Source of the DNA: Clostridium sp. NkU-1 | Lineage (GTDB): Bacteria; Bacillota_A; Clostridia; Lachnospirales; Lachnospiraceae | Direction of reading: 5' to 3' | Length of the DNA: 64,000 bases | NCBI GenBank assembly: GCA_001312405.1 | Contig: BBDR01000001.1 | Span: 372,001 to 436,000, forward strand | Shown: positions 37,164-48,076 of the stretch, piece after piece | Layout of the letters: each line of letters opens with the position of its first letter | Numbering within the stretch: position 1 is the first letter of the stretch | The notes under the pieces: generated by a model | Databases searched by the model: none | What the model was told of the DNA's origin: nothing | Seen by the model: only the letters and a program-made list of their open reading frames with translations | Translations under genes and position numbers: made by a program

Positions 37164-37313
37164 AGAAAGCCACCTTAAACTTACTTACTCTTATTTTATG
37201 CCGCCCCTCTCTCTAAAGTGCTTTTACAAAAAATATAGGCTGGTACTTATTTTCCTTTTTTACCGTAAAACAAGCAATACAGGTCACATTTATCCTGGAT
37301 TCCCCTTTTGCGC

Positions 37314-38492
37314 TTAATGATGGAACAGGCGGATTCCGGTAAAAGCCATGGCCATTCCATATTGGTCACAGGTTTCAATAACCTGGTCATCCCGAACCGA
37401 TCCGCCTGGCTGGGCAACGTACTTCACACCGCTTCTGTAAGCCCGGTCAATGTTATCACCAAATGGAAAAAAAGGCATCAGATCCCAGGGATACGTCTGT
37501 CAGCCGGCTAAGCCATGCCCTCTTTTCTTCTGCTGTAAATACAGTTGGTTTTACCCTGAAAATATTTTCCCATCTGCCGTCTTCAATTACATCCATACAA
37601 TCCTCTCCGATGTAGACGTCAATGGCATTGTCCCGGTCTGCACGGCCAATGCCGTCTACAAAAGAAAGGTTAAGGACTTTAGGCGCCTGACGAAGAAACC
37701 AGTTATCCGCCTTATTTCCTGCCAGTCTGGTGCAGTGGATGCGGGACTGCTGGCCTGCTCCGATTCCAATGGCCTGTCCTCCCTTTGCAAAGCAGACAGA
37801 GTTGGACTGGGTGTATTTTAAAGTAATAAGGGAAATGATTAAGTCGATTTTTGCTGATTGGGGGATTTCCTTGTTCTTTGTCACAATATTCTTTAAAAGC
37901 TCCTCATCAATCTTCCCTTCATTTCTTCCCTGCTCAAACATGATTCCAAAAACCTGTTTTCTCTCAAGAGCCTCCGGCTGGTAATCCGGGTCAATGCAGA
38001 TGATGTTATAATTGCCGTTTTTCTTGGACTTTAAGATTTCCAATGCTTCCGGCTCATATCCTGGAGCAATGACGCCATCCGATACTTCCCGTTTGATAAT
38101 CCTTGCAGTATCCACATCACAGATATCTGACAGGGAAATAAAGTCCCCGAAGGAGGACATACGGTCAGCGCCTCTTGCCCTTGCATAGGCACAGGCCAGG
38201 GGAGAAAGATCTTCCATATCCTCTACCCGGTAAATCTGTGCAAGTACCGGGTCAAGAGGCAGTCCCACTGCGGCGCCAGCCGGGGACACATGTTTAAAGG
38301 AAGTTGCTGCAGGAAGGCCAGTTGCTTCCTTTAACTCCTTTACAAGCTGCCAGCCATGAAAGGCATCCAGGAAATTGATATATCCCGGCCTGCCGCTTAA
38401 AACCTGGATGGGAAGCTCTTTCCCGCCTGGCATAAAAATCCTTGAGGCTTTTGATTCGGGTTACAGCCATATTTTAATTCCAGCTCATTCAT
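37314..38492 (-). CDS. AICAR transformylase (phosphoribosylaminoimidazolecarboxamide formyltransferase), two frameshifts
   Basis: Penultimate step of IMP synthesis: formylates AICAR to FAICAR. It corresponds to the transformylase part of PurH without the cyclohydrolase domain: [38 protein letters not shown]-like [25 protein letters not shown] and [12 protein letters not shown]. The start at 38492 has AGGAG. Indels at about 38445 (one T lost) and 37468 (A run); corrected ending FTGIRLFHH. Length about 392 residues. It is 14 bp downstream of the IMP cyclohydrolase gene that supplies the missing activity. Confidence 0.9.
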
Positions 38493-38506
38493 CTTCAGTA
38501 CTCCTG

Positions 38507-39219
38507 TCATTGATTTTTATTTACGATCCGGGTCTCATAAGCTCCGGATTCTATGTCAATATATCTTACAAATAGAGAGATCTTATTTTCCTTATGGAGG
38601 CTTTCCCATATCATTGCAGTAAATTCATCCAGATCATCAAGGGCCTCCGCCAGCTTTGGCTCCCCTTCAAAGCTTGGCAGGGGATTTCCATCGTGCATAT
38701 AGGTATGAATGAAATGGGCTTCTCCTGCCGCCGGATTGTCATAAGCAAAGGTATAGCGGCTACAGGAGTCGGGATTCCCATGATTGCTCTTTATGATGGA
38801 CATAGCGTAATTGAAGCGTCCGTCTTCTATATGCATGATCCGGAAATACGGGGCGTATAATTGGGACTATCCGGTTCAAATTCCCTGCATCGCAAGGACT
38901 GTTCAAAGGTCAGCTGTATATCCATTCCCCGGTAAATGGTATCGGTCTGATCTCCGTTTGTCACAATGGTCTTATTCCCCATAACCCGCACAGGAGCATA
39001 AATTATAAGGCTTGGGTCCGTGACCTTTGAGGGGTCAAAGGCCTGGGTACGGATTCCTTCTCCGTCCTCTACGAATACACGGTTGCGGCTGTTTTCGCTT
39101 CTCCCCATAATGAAATAAGCGGCAACCGCCTTTGTTCCATCCGGTGTTTTTCCCATTATAATGCCTCTTCCCGGATAGGAATTGCTCCTTAAATCGTCTT
39201 GCAAAGAAATCAAATGCAT
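38507..39219 (-). CDS. IMP cyclohydrolase, stand-alone type, one frameshift
   Basis: Closes FAICAR to IMP. Resembles the PurO-like stand-alone cyclohydrolase: LRSNSYPGRGIIMGKTPDGTK, AYFIMGRSENSRNRVF, TNGDQTDTIYRGM, then DSPNYTPRISG and FAYDNPAAGEAHFIHTY. Start at 39219 behind GGAGACC. One-base indel at about 38850 within RISG. Joined length about 237 residues. First gene after the ZTP riboswitch, in an operon with AICAR transformylase. Confidence 0.87.
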
Positions 39220-39273
39220 GAGATCTGGTCTCCTTTCTGAATGAAAACATGCTTATTGGCTCGTTGTTCACGT

Positions 39274-39373
39274 AAAAAACCGCCTGGGCATCCCACAGGG
39301 CGCCCAGGCGGTCGGCTTTTTCGTATCGTGCTCCCCGTGGTAAAACTCCACTCATCCGCCAGTCGCACGTACC
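39274..39373 (-). promoter_or_regulatory. ZTP (pfl) riboswitch with terminator
   Basis: The minus-strand leader has the conserved core GCGACTGGCGGATGAGTGG, a hairpin ending in CCACGGGGAGCACG, and the distal CCGCCTGGGC, here the 5' arm of a terminator stem (CCGCCTGGGC / GCCCAGGCGG, 39280-39311) followed by TTTTTT. ZTP or AICAR binding should favour read-through into the two last IMP-pathway genes. The promoter (TTGCAT 39406-39411, 17 bp, TATGAT 39383-39388) lies directly upstream. Confidence 0.88.
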
Positions 39374-39382
39374 TTGTACATC

Positions 39383-39411
39383 ATCATATAATATTCTCCG
39401 AAGAAATGCAA
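39383..39411 (-). promoter_or_regulatory. Promoter of the ZTP-riboswitch purine operon
   Basis: TTGCAT (39406-39411), 17-bp spacer, TATGAT (39383-39388) on the minus strand; predicted start about 39376, at the 5' edge of the riboswitch. Confidence 0.6.
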
Positions 39412-39430
39412 GCCCTCTTTTTAAAAACAG

Positions 39431-40789
39431 CTATTCATTTCTTATGGCTGCAAGAGGACTCAGCTTCATGGCTCTTAAGGCAGGGAAAAATCCTGCGGCC
39501 ATTCCTACAAAAACAGCAAAGCCCACGGCCGCCAGGGAAAGCCATGGAGGGATCCTTGAAAGATCACCGGGCATGCCCTGCATAAAACTGCCTGAAAGGA
39601 ACTTATTAATCAGGAACGAAACCCCGTAGCTGAACAGAATCCCTGTGATTCCTCCTAAAAAGCCTATAAAGCCGGATTCCAGAAGAAACATGTTTCTGAT
39701 ATTATTCATATCGCAGCCCAGAACCTTAAGGATTCCGATTTCTTTTGTTCTTTCATAAATGGACATCATCATGGTATTGGCGATACCGATGGCAGCTACA
39801 AACAGGGATACGGCTCCGATCCCCCCAGAAGAGCCTGAACCATCTTGGCCTGTTTCTGGGACTGTTCCAGCCACTCCATATTGCTGTTAGCCTGATAGCC
39901 CATATCTGTAATGGCTTTTTGTACTGACGTTACATTGTTCATATCATCCACTTCCACAACCGCCTGCTGGTAAATAAAATAGTTATAGGGCTTCCCCTTT
40001 TTATTGGTAGGCTGATTGGGAATAGGCTTCTTTTTAAAAATCTGTTTCAACTGGGATTTTAAGGCATCTAAATCCACATAAACGCTGTAGCTGTAACTAT
40101 TCCATTCCTCCGACCCTCCTGCCACCAATCCGGCTGTTGGAATAAGATACTTTTTAGGAGGTTTAACCGTTGCGCCTCCATCACCTGTCCCCCCGCCCTG
40201 TGACTGATAGTAGGCATCCATATCAAAAATCACAAACAGGGGCCTATTTATAAAATCAATGTCAGGAATGCTGGAGGGATCATCATAATAATCATTACGA
40301 TTACTTTTAGGGTTGGAGAAATTTCTGGCGACCATATTTCCCACAACCATCTGGAGGTCTTTTTTTTCCCGGCTCCGGGATGCTGCCTTCCTTTAACGGA
40401 ATATTTTTCATGTACTCCTGGGAAACTCCAATAAGGTTGATGTATCCCTGGTAAGCACCCTGGGTCATCAAAACATTGGTCTCTAAAAGGGGAGAAGCTG
40501 TGGTAACATGCTCGATCCGCCCAAACTGTGCGATCACATCATCCGTCATGTAATTAGGATCCTTGCTGCTCTCATTTCCTCCCCACATAGCGTTGGAATA
40601 TACGGAATTCCGTAAGCTTCCATAGGAAGCGATCTGTTCCATAGTAAGTTCATTAAAGCCGATCCCCAAAGACACCATGACAACAATGGAAGCAGTACCG
40701 ATCAAAACTCCCAGAACCGTTAAAAATGTCCTTAGCTTCCTGCGTCTTAAGTTATTTACACTCATGGAAAGCAAATCGCTAAATCTCAT
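39431..40789 (-). CDS. MacB-like ABC transporter permease (second system), frameshifted
   Basis: FtsX-type permease: N-terminal SVNNLRRRKLRTFLTVLGVL, extracellular MacB_PCD domain with an insertion containing a Gly-rich linker (YYQSQGGGTGDGG), and C-terminal helices (AIGIANTMMMSIYERTKEIG, FFPALRAMKLSPLAAIRNE). Indels at about 40360 (A run) and 39825. Joined length about 450 residues. Its start overlaps the end of the preceding membrane-anchored protein gene, forming a coupled ATPase / COG1361-like protein / permease operon. Confidence 0.85.
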
Positions 40790-42657
40790 TGTTTTTTTCC
40801 TCTTCTGGTTCTAATGCTTCCGGTTCTAATGCTTCTGGTTCTAATGCATCTGATTCTAATGCTTCTTCTTCCTTTTTCTTTTTTTCTCTTTTTAAGCACA
40901 AATACAGTGCCAATGGTTCCGATAACCAAAACAGCAATCACCGCCGGAATAACGATTTTTCCATATTTGGACGAGCCTTCCGGTTCTGTTACCGCCGGAA
41001 ATTCCCCCATACCATCCATTTCGGAATCTAAGTCTTCCTGTTCCGTTACCGTTAAAGATATCTCTTTTTCAATGGGATCGCTGACTATCCCATTTTCATC
41101 CTCATAGGTGATCAAAACCTTGACCTTTCCATCCTCTGTAGATGGAGCTGTTCCGGAGATCATGGCATCCACATTTCCGGACTCTCCCGGCTTTATATTT
41201 CCTACATAGCTGTTAGTCTGCTGGATGGAATCCCCCACAAAAGCCACCATTACGTTGTAGAGAAGAACCTTTCCCGTGTTATTAATAGGAAACATGACAT
41301 TTGTCTCTGAACCCACGGAAATCGTATCAGGCATTATCTCAATCGTCCCCGTGTTCAGTCTGGAGACCTGCTTGACAGGAATGTTCACCGTCACCTTTTC
41401 TTCCGCATTTTTAAACTCAGGGCTGTCATACTTTTCATTGATGGTGATGGCATAGGTTCTTTGATCCACCCAGGCTCCCGCCCGAAGCTTCACCTTTATA
41501 TCCGTAGTCTGGCCCGCAGCAAGAGAATTCACAACAATGGAAGAGGAACCGGAATCCATGGTAAATACCGCGCTGTCCGTAACTTTTTCTGATTCCAGGT
41601 TAAAGAGGATATTGCTTGCCGCAACGTTTTCGGAGGCGTTCTTCATGTGAAGGATCATTTCAAATTCGTCCCCGGCATAGACTGTCTCCGGATTCGTCTG
41701 AAACCCATCCACAATAAGTCTTGCCTTTGTCCTGTCATTGGCATTGAAATCACCGGTCTCTTCTTCCTTGTCTTTATTCTGAACCTTGACATAGAAGGTC
41801 TCTTCTGCTTTCTGGACATCTCCATCCGTGCTGTCACGGTATTCGATGATAAAGGGGATGGGATAGTATCCGCTGTAAACATCCTTGCGGATACTCATGC
41901 TGTAGGGGACCTCTACCGTCTCGCCACCGCCAAGCCGGTCATAATGCCGGGTGTAGTTTCCATCATTAATATCAAAAGGGAACTTGGTGCTATCCTGGCT
42001 CAGACCCATCCGTATGTCTACATCAAAAGCTGTAATATTGGAGGAATTGCGGACATTTATATTGAAATTCATGGTATCCGGATAAATGCCAAAAGGTGTG
42101 TTCTGGTTTTCTCCCAGCTCAAACTGGATGGTTCCTTCGTCTTTCCCTGATTCCGTGGTTGAAGCGGATTTTGTGATCCAGATGTTGATTTTTCCATGAG
42201 CAATCGGCGATCCGTCGTTTTTTACCGTTGCGTTTGCTACAATCTCTATAGGTACTGAATAATATCCGTCTGGAATGTCTCTGCGCACCATTGCGGTAAG
42301 AGATACGTTTTTAGTGCTTTCACTTTTTAAATTGCCTATCTTTTTATTGTCAAAGATGCCGGAAGTAATCTCAAATGGGAAAATACTTCCTGAATATTCT
42401 TCTCCATTTTCTTTTGCATCACTTTCTTGATTTGCCAGTCCTTCTTCAAAGCGGATTGCCACATTTTTGTGATCAATGCCATCCTGTTCTTTCAAAACCA
42501 TATGAATGGTCATGCTCTGCCCTGTTTTACCGGTTGGGGTTTTGCTGACATCAATCCAGCGTTCGTCCCCCTGCCACGCAAAAGCCTGCCCCGGCACAGC
42601 AGAAATAATTATAAAGGCCACAAGCAGCCATAAAAATCCTTTCCTACCCTTCTTCAT
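40779..42657 (-). CDS. Secreted, membrane-anchored COG1361/NEW3-like protein of an ABC operon, one frameshift near the end
   Basis: Signal peptide (FLWLLVAFIIISAVPGQAFA), several Ig-like beta domains of the COG1361 / NPCBM-NEW3 type (FNINVRNSSNITAFDV, NTPFGIYPDTM, GSETNVMFPINNTG), and a C-terminal TM helix (IVIPAVIAVLVIGTIGTVFV) with a cytoplasmic Lys-rich then acidic tail. After correcting an indel at about 40890, the tail reads EALEPEALEPE, encoded by 15-bp tandem repeats. About 625 residues. It occupies the adaptor position between ATPase and permease. The start at 42657 overlaps the ATPase end. Confidence 0.78.
40808..40862 (-). repeat. 15-bp tandem repeats encoding EALEP
   Basis: Three to four imperfect copies of GGTTCTAATGCTTCT (plus-strand sense) near the 3' end of the COG1361-like gene; copy number may vary by slippage. 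Confidence 0.7.
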
Positions 42658-43383
42658 TTCCCATGTCCTCCTTCGTATACTCATGATGTTGCTCTTCAAT
42701 TTTAAAGATTTTTCCATCTACTATATGGAATTGTCTGTCTGCAAATTTTGCAATATAATTATCATGAGTAACCATGACCAGGGTCTGATTCTGCTCTCTC
42801 ACGATTTTCTGCATTAGGCTTAAAATTTCCCTGGTAGTCTTGGAATCCAGGTTTCCAGTGGGCTCATCCGCAAAGATGATCTTAGGATCTACTGCCAAAG
42901 CTCTTGCAATGCCGACCCTCTGCTGCTGACCTCCTGACATCTCGTTGGCATATGCTTCATCTGCTTCTCAAGCCCTACCAGCTTTATGTACTCCTTTGCC
43001 TTTTCATTCCTTGTTTTCTTTGGCACACCCCGGAATGACAGAGGCAAGGCCACATTCTCCACCGCATTCATGGTCTTTAAAAGATTATAGGACTGGAAAA
43101 TAAAACCCACGTGCTTTCTGCGGAATGATACCAGCTGATTTTCCGAAAGCTTTTCTATATGGTTCCCGCCGATGACAATCTCTCCCTTTGACGGCTTTTC
43201 AAGGCCTGCCAACATATTTAAGAGAGTGGATTTACCGGAACCGGAGGGGCCTACAATCGCACAGAATTCCCCTTTATATATAGTAAAGTCCACGCCATTT
43301 AACGCATAGACCTTTGTGTTTCCCACTTTGTACACCTTATAAAGATTCTTAACCTGAATCATAGGTGTCTTTCCTTCCGCCAA
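42644..43383 (-). CDS. MacB/LolD-like ABC ATP-binding protein (second system), one frameshift
   Basis: ATPase with Walker A GPSGSGKST, FIFQSYNLLKTM, signature MSGGQQQRVGIARALA, Walker B IIFADEPTGNLDS and VMVTHD. An indel at about 42945 separates HMPT from EMSGGQ. A TTG start at 43383 (MAEGKTPMIQVKNLYKV) fits the AGGAGG 8 nt upstream; the GTG at 43392 overlaps that site. About 245 residues, first gene of its operon. Confidence 0.88.
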
Positions 43384-43730
43384 AACAGACACCTCCTTTC
43401 TTTATTTTTGCAAGCAATGAGCCAGGCACAGGAATGTAGGCATGCCTGCAACTGGCAAATGCTGCAAGGGTCAAATATCCTGCAGCTTACCACAGGACGC
43501 TTGACTTTGTATACACATTATACAACAAGATATTTCCATCGGTCATTCTTTATTTTCTTACACTTCCTTAAATATTCCTTACAGGGGCTTCCATCCAACT
43601 TTTGGAAAAAAAGTTACAGGTCTAAATTATATCATAAATTTCAAAAAAAGTGTTGAAATATTTTAACTAATACTGTATAGTAGATGGGATAGAATTTTAA
43701 ACCTTAATTTAGTGGATAAAGGAGATTCTT
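43384..43730. promoter_or_regulatory. Divergent region between the second ABC operon and pyrB
   Basis: No gene seen in 347 bp. It contains the pyrB promoter (43653-43681) and, for the ABC operon on the minus strand, TATAAT at 43517-43522 embedded in a perfect inverted repeat TTGTATA-5 nt-TATACAA (43507-43525) that may be an operator. No PyrR-type leader or terminator was recognised before pyrB. Confidence 0.5.
43653..43681 (+). promoter_or_regulatory. Promoter of pyrBI
   Basis: TTGAAA (43653-43658), 17-bp spacer, TATAGT (43676-43681), with a short leader of about 45 nt and AAAGGAGA before the ATG at 43731. Confidence 0.65.
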
Positions 43731-44654
43731 ATGAGACATTTACTTAACCCGTTAGACTTTAGTGTGGAAGAGACAGGGCAGCTCTTAGATCTGGCCAAAG
43801 ACATCGAAGACAATCTTCCAAAATATTCTCATGTATGCGATGGAAAAAAATTAGCGACATTATTTTATGAGCCAAGTACAAGAACTCGTTTGAGTTTCGA
43901 GGCTGCCATGTTGAATCTGGGCGGCAGTGTACTAGGCTTTTCTTCTGCCGACTCCAGTTCTGCCGCAAAAGGAGAAAGTGTTGCTGATACCATTCGGGTC
44001 ATTTCCTGCTACGCAGACATTTGTGCCATGAGACATCCCAAGGAAGGGGCTCCGCTGGTAGCGGCTAACCATTCCAGCATACCGGTAATCAATGCCGGAG
44101 ACGGAGGCCACCAGCATCCGACCCAGACTCTGACTGATCTTCTTTCCATACGTTCTTTAAAAGGCCGCTTAAATGATCTGACCATCGGCCTCTGCGGTGA
44201 TTTAAAATTCGGCCGCACGGTTCACTCTCTGATTAATGCTCTTGTACGTTACAAAAACATTAAATTCATCCTTATTTCTCCCCCAGAACTGCGAGTACCT
44301 GAATACATCCGTGAAGATGTGTTAAAAGCCAACAACATTGAATTTGTGGAAATGGACAGCCTTGACGAAGCAATGCCATCCCTTGATATCCTTTATATGA
44401 CCCGCGTTCAAAAAGAGCGCTTTTTTAATGAAGAGGATTACATTCGATTGAAGGACTGCTATATTCTGGACAAAAAGAAAATGAAACTGGCAAAGGAAGA
44501 TATGTATGTTCTTCATCCCCTTCCAAGAGTCAACGAGATCTCAGTAGAGGTTGACGAGGATCCCAGAGCCGCTTACTTTAAGCAGGCGCAGTACGGCGTG
44601 TATGTGCGTATGGCTCTTATCATGACATTACTGGAGGTAGAAAAATCATGTTAA
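43731..44654 (+). CDS. pyrB: Aspartate carbamoyltransferase catalytic subunit
   Basis: Condenses carbamoyl phosphate and aspartate, the committed step of pyrimidine synthesis. Intact, 307 residues. Active-site motifs: [10 protein letters not shown] (carbamoyl phosphate), [25 protein letters not shown] and [10 protein letters not shown] (240s loop). Start at 43731 with AAAGGAGA. It overlaps pyrI by 7 nt. Confidence 0.95.
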   Translation: MRHLLNPLDFSVEETGQLLDLAKDIEDNLPKYSHVCDGKKLATLFYEPSTRTRLSFEAAMLNLGGSVLGFSSADSSSAAKGESVADTIRVISCYADICAMRHPKEGAPLVAANHSSIPVINAGDGGHQHPTQTLTDLLSIRSLKGRLNDLTIGLCGDLKFGRTVHSLINALVRYKNIKFILISPPELRVPEYIREDVLKANNIEFVEMDSLDEAMPSLDILYMTRVQKERFFNEEDYIRLKDCYILDKKKMKLAKEDMYVLHPLPRVNEISVEVDEDPRAAYFKQAQYGVYVRMALIMTLLEVEKSC

Positions 44655-45073
44655 ATATCAGCGGATTAAAAGAAGGAATCGTATTAGACCACATTGAAGC
44701 CGGAAAAAGCCTGGAAATTTACTATAACCTGGGACTGGACAAGCTGGACTGCCAGGTCGCCATCATTAAGAATGCAAAAAGCAATAAGATGGGAAGAAAG
44801 GATATTATAAAGATTGAAGGCGGCTTAGACCACATTGATCTGGACATCCTGGGCTATATTGACCATAACATTACAGTCAACATTATAAGGGATAACCTGA
44901 TTGTGGAAAAGAAAGCCTTAAGCCTTCCCCAAAAGATCACCAACGTGATCCAGTGCAAGAACCCCCGCTGCATTACCTCCATCGAGCAGGGGCTTCCACA
45001 TATATTCTATCTTGCCGATGAAGAAAAGGAAGTCTACCGCTGCATGTATTGTGAAGAAAAATATACGAAATAA
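44648..45073 (+). CDS. pyrI: Aspartate carbamoyltransferase regulatory subunit
   Basis: Allosteric, nucleotide-binding chain of the PyrB6PyrI6 complex. Intact, 141 residues: N-terminal domain ([33 protein letters not shown]) and a C-terminal zinc domain with Cys pairs CKNPRC and CMYC. Translationally coupled to pyrB. Confidence 0.94.
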   Translation: MLNISGLKEGIVLDHIEAGKSLEIYYNLGLDKLDCQVAIIKNAKSNKMGRKDIIKIEGGLDHIDLDILGYIDHNITVNIIRDNLIVEKKALSLPQKITNVIQCKNPRCITSIEQGLPHIFYLADEEKEVYRCMYCEEKYTK

Positions 45074-45100
45074 GCGGATTGAGAATATCCGCTTGACGAT

Positions 45101-45133
45101 AAAAATGCGCCTTGTTGATCAAGGCGCATTTTT
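45101..45133. terminator. Terminator of pyrBI (and probably rnpB)
   Basis: AAAAATGCGCCTTG-TTGAT-CAAGGCGCATTTTT, perfect 14-bp stem with A/T flanks on both sides; a smaller hairpin (AGCGGAT/ATCCGCT) precedes it at 45073-45094. rnpB runs toward it from the opposite side. Confidence 0.85.
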
Positions 45134-45185
45134 GTGCATTGTTTTTCAGTGAGACTATTTTAAAATACTCCCATTTTTTTAAGCT

Positions 45186-45532
45186 TTGAGTAAGACGATA
45201 AGCCGGGTTATGTCGTTGAATGGCCATCTATCTAGGCCTGCCGTCGCCAGCAGGCTCAAGCGACCTACCCGGGAGCAGACGGGCCGCCTTATGCTCCCTG
45301 TTCGGTCTTGCTTCGGATGGGGTTTACATGGACCCCTCCTGTTACCAGAAGGGCGGTGGTCTCTTACACCACCTTTCCACCCTTACCGCATTAAGCGGCG
45401 GTATATTTCTGTTGCACTTTCCCTAGAGTCGCCTCCGCCAGACGTTATCTGGCATCCTGCCCTGTGAAGCCCGGACTTTCCTCACCTGCAGCCTTTCGGC
45501 TTTGCAGCTGCGGCCATTTGTCTTACTCAAAA
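45186..45532 (-). ncRNA. rnpB: RNase P RNA (class A)
   Basis: Catalytic RNA for tRNA 5' processing. On the minus strand the universally conserved blocks are present: GAGGAAAGTCCGGGCTTC, then CAGGGCAGGATGCCAGATAA, AGGGAAAGTGCAACAGAAA, GGTAAGGGTGGAAAGGTGG, GTAAACCCCATCCG, and the closing block GATAGATGGCC...ACCCGGCTTATCG. The 5' and 3' ends pair through GAGTAAGAC/GTCTTACTC. Upstream lies TTTACA-17-TATGTT as promoter. Open frames reported on either strand here are spurious. Confidence 0.97.
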
Positions 45533-45581
45533 CTATTCTAACATATCACAAATTTATTTATTTGTAAAGCTAATTTCCTTC

Positions 45582-47242
45582 TTAAACCTTAAAACAGCTT
45601 CCTCCGATAAATTCCCTGACAATGGAATTGCGGGGAATATCCTCACTGTTGACCCCAAGAAAATAATCCAGGAATTTCAGCAGACGCTTTGCTTCCATGT
45701 ATTCCGGGGATTCTCTTGGTATGCCGAATAACAGCGGTTCCGCAAACTGCTTCAGCACAGAAAGTTCATAGACCGTAGCTGAGTTGAACATCATATCCGC
45801 AGATTCCTGGAAGGGGAAAATATACTCTTCCTCTCCTGCTCTCACCGACGGCCACATGCGTATGGTGTCCTGTGCGGAAGCGCCTCTTGTTCTGGCATCC
45901 CGTACCATCCGGCGGATCAGGCGGCAGTCGGTTGTTGGAATCCGGTTGTGCTCATCAACGTTTAACTGGGTCAGGGCGCTTACGTATACACGGAATTTAC
46001 TTTCTTTTGGCAGAGAATAGGACAGTCTGTCATTTAAGCAATGGATTCCTTCGATGACCAGGATATCGTCTTTTCCCAATTTTAAATAATCACCCCTGTA
46101 CTCCCTGACCCCTGTTTTAAATTGATAACGTGGCATTTCCACTGTTTCTCCTGCCAGAAGGGCCGTCATGTCTTTATTGAACTGTTCGATGTCCAGGCTC
46201 TCTAAAACTTCATAATTGTAGCTTCCGTCCGGATTTTTGGGACTGTCTACCCGATTCACAAAATAATCATCCACTGCAATGGGATGAGGGTTCATTCCCT
46301 GAGCCTTTAGCTGAACGGACAGGCGGTGGGAAAAGGTGGTTTTTCCCGATGAGGATGGCCCGGCAATCATTACAAATTTCTTGCTCCTGTCGGCACCAAT
46401 TTTTGCTGCGATCTCAGCAATCTTCTTTTCCTGCAGGGCCTCCTGGATCAAAATCAGTTCGTTGATGTTGCCCGATGCAATTTCTTCATTCAGAGCGCCA
46501 ACATGGGATACATTCAGCCGTTCCCCCCATCTTACGCTCTCCTTCAGCACCCGGAACAGCTTCTGCTTCTTTTCAGGATCAAAAGCAGGTACTTCTTTCG
46601 GATTTTCCTTCTGGGGCAGCATGAGCATAAAGCCGTCATCAAATAATATCAGGTCAAAATATTTAATGTATTTTGTATTCTGTACCATGTATCCATAGTA
46701 GTAATCTTCAAAGCCGCCAATGCTGTAAATATTGACACGGGAAACCCGGCGGTAGCGAAACAGTCTTTCTTTATCATACATCCTGTGCTTGTGAAACAGA
46801 TCAATGGCATCATCCGTGTTTACGCTCCGCTTCATGATCGGGATTTCCTGGCTCACATAGTCCTGCATGCGGGCTTTTACCCTGGAAAGCAGTTCCTCAG
46901 TCAGTTGAACCTTTCCATGAGCCTCAATATAATAGCCTTTCCCAAGAGAAAAATCTACAGTCACTTTTTCAATATTTTCCGCACCAGCCACATCGTAAAA
47001 GGCTTTCATCATAACAAAAATAGTGCTTCTGTGATAAGTCTGGATTCCAGGCTGATCTTTCCCTGTAAAGAAACGAAGGCTGCAGTCGAACTGGACCGTT
47101 TTATGAAGCTCACTTAATTTTCCGTTTATGCTGACCAATAAAATATCATTTTCATACTGGGCTGATACTCTTTTGCAATTTCTTGATAAGACGTGCCAAT
47201 GGGGTATTCCTTTTCCACACCATTTATTGTAACAACTGCCAT
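45582..47242 (-). CDS. Nucleoside/uridine kinase with N-terminal TGS-like domain, one frameshift
   Basis: About 553 residues. N-terminal TGS/ThrRS-like part (MAVVTINGVEKEYPIG, then ISGV-type hydrolase-like region), then a uridine-kinase-like P-loop domain: Walker A GPSSSGKTTFSHRL, HPIAVDDYFVNR, and LVIEGIHCLND. A C was lost near 47158, separating EYQPQYENDILL from the rest. The start at 47242 has AAGGAGGAAG, 11 bp after nif3, as the last gene of the housekeeping run. The nucleoside substrate is not known for this fusion family. Confidence 0.85.
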
Positions 47243-47253
47243 ACGCTTCCTCC

Positions 47254-48076
47254 TTATATGAATGTTTCAGGAAATTCCACTTCTGCCTTGGAGATTTCCA
47301 GGTTCTCCCCTGCTTCTTTCTTTAGAAATTCTTCCATAAAATCCAGAAACAGATATTCCAGGCCATAATGGCCGGCATCAATGACAGCCATATGGTTTGC
47401 GGCGGCATCGATTCCATTGTGGTGGCCGATATCGCCTGTTATAAAGACCTTCACGCCTGCCTCCAGAGCCGGTTTGATCATACTTCCTCCGGATCCCGGG
47501 CTTATTCCCACAAAACGGACTGGCTCCCCTGGTGCGTCCTCTCCGTAAATTGTAACAAAGGGAATACAAAACCGTTCCTTTACAAGAGCAGCTATCTCTC
47601 TTACTGTCATCTCTTTTTTTAAGATGCCCCGTTTTTCCGATTCCATATACTGTTTCTTTTGGCCCTTCAGACGTTTCCTTTAACATCACGCCTTCTTTTT
47701 CCAACACCCCTAATTCTGTAAGCCCAAGCTTTTCTGCAGCCGCATCTGCCATACATCCAGGCGCCGCATCAAAGTTCGTATGCATGGCGTAATAAGAGAT
47801 GTCATTGCGGATCAGCTTTATAATTCGCCTGGATATAAAATCTTTGTCATTGATTTTACTCAAAGGCTTGAAAATAAGGGGATGGTGGGTAATCAATAAA
47901 TCTGCCCCCCAAAGGACAGCATTCTCAACTACCTCATCAGTAGCATCTAAGGCGATAAAAACCTTTTTTTACCTCTTTATCACTACGGCCTGCTAAAAGG
48001 CCAACATTATCCCAATCACAGGCACAGGCTGGCGGTGCCAGCTGTTCCAGTTTTTTATCAGTTCATCGCACCGCAT
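47254..48076 (-). CDS. Nif3-like dinuclear metal-centre protein, two frameshifts
   Basis: Member of the NIF3/YqfO/GTP cyclohydrolase I type 2 family, conserved but of uncertain function. Metal ligands: LLITHHPLIFKPL, MHTNFD and GDIGHHNGIDAA. An in-family insertion is minimal (about 270 residues). Indels at about 47965 (T run) and 47620 (T run). Start at 48076 (MRCDELI) has AAGGAGG and overlaps the trmK stop, so the two are coupled. Confidence 0.88.

Noticed and set aside
40808..40862. CRISPR-like short repeats
   Set aside because: The 15-bp units are contiguous, in frame and have no spacers; they encode a protein repeat.
40789..41107. Plus-strand Ser/Asn-rich ORF (GSNASGSNAS repeats)
   Set aside because: It is antisense to the EALEP-repeat tail of the COG1361-like gene and has no ribosome site; the minus-strand frame fits the protein end and overlaps the next start codon.
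43393..43730. PyrR-type attenuator before pyrB
   Set aside because: No anti-antiterminator or terminator hairpin was recognised, and the promoter lies only about 45 nt from the start codon.
45180..45540. Several open frames on both strands
   Set aside because: The region is RNase P RNA; its conserved blocks explain the sequence and the frames have no ribosome sites.
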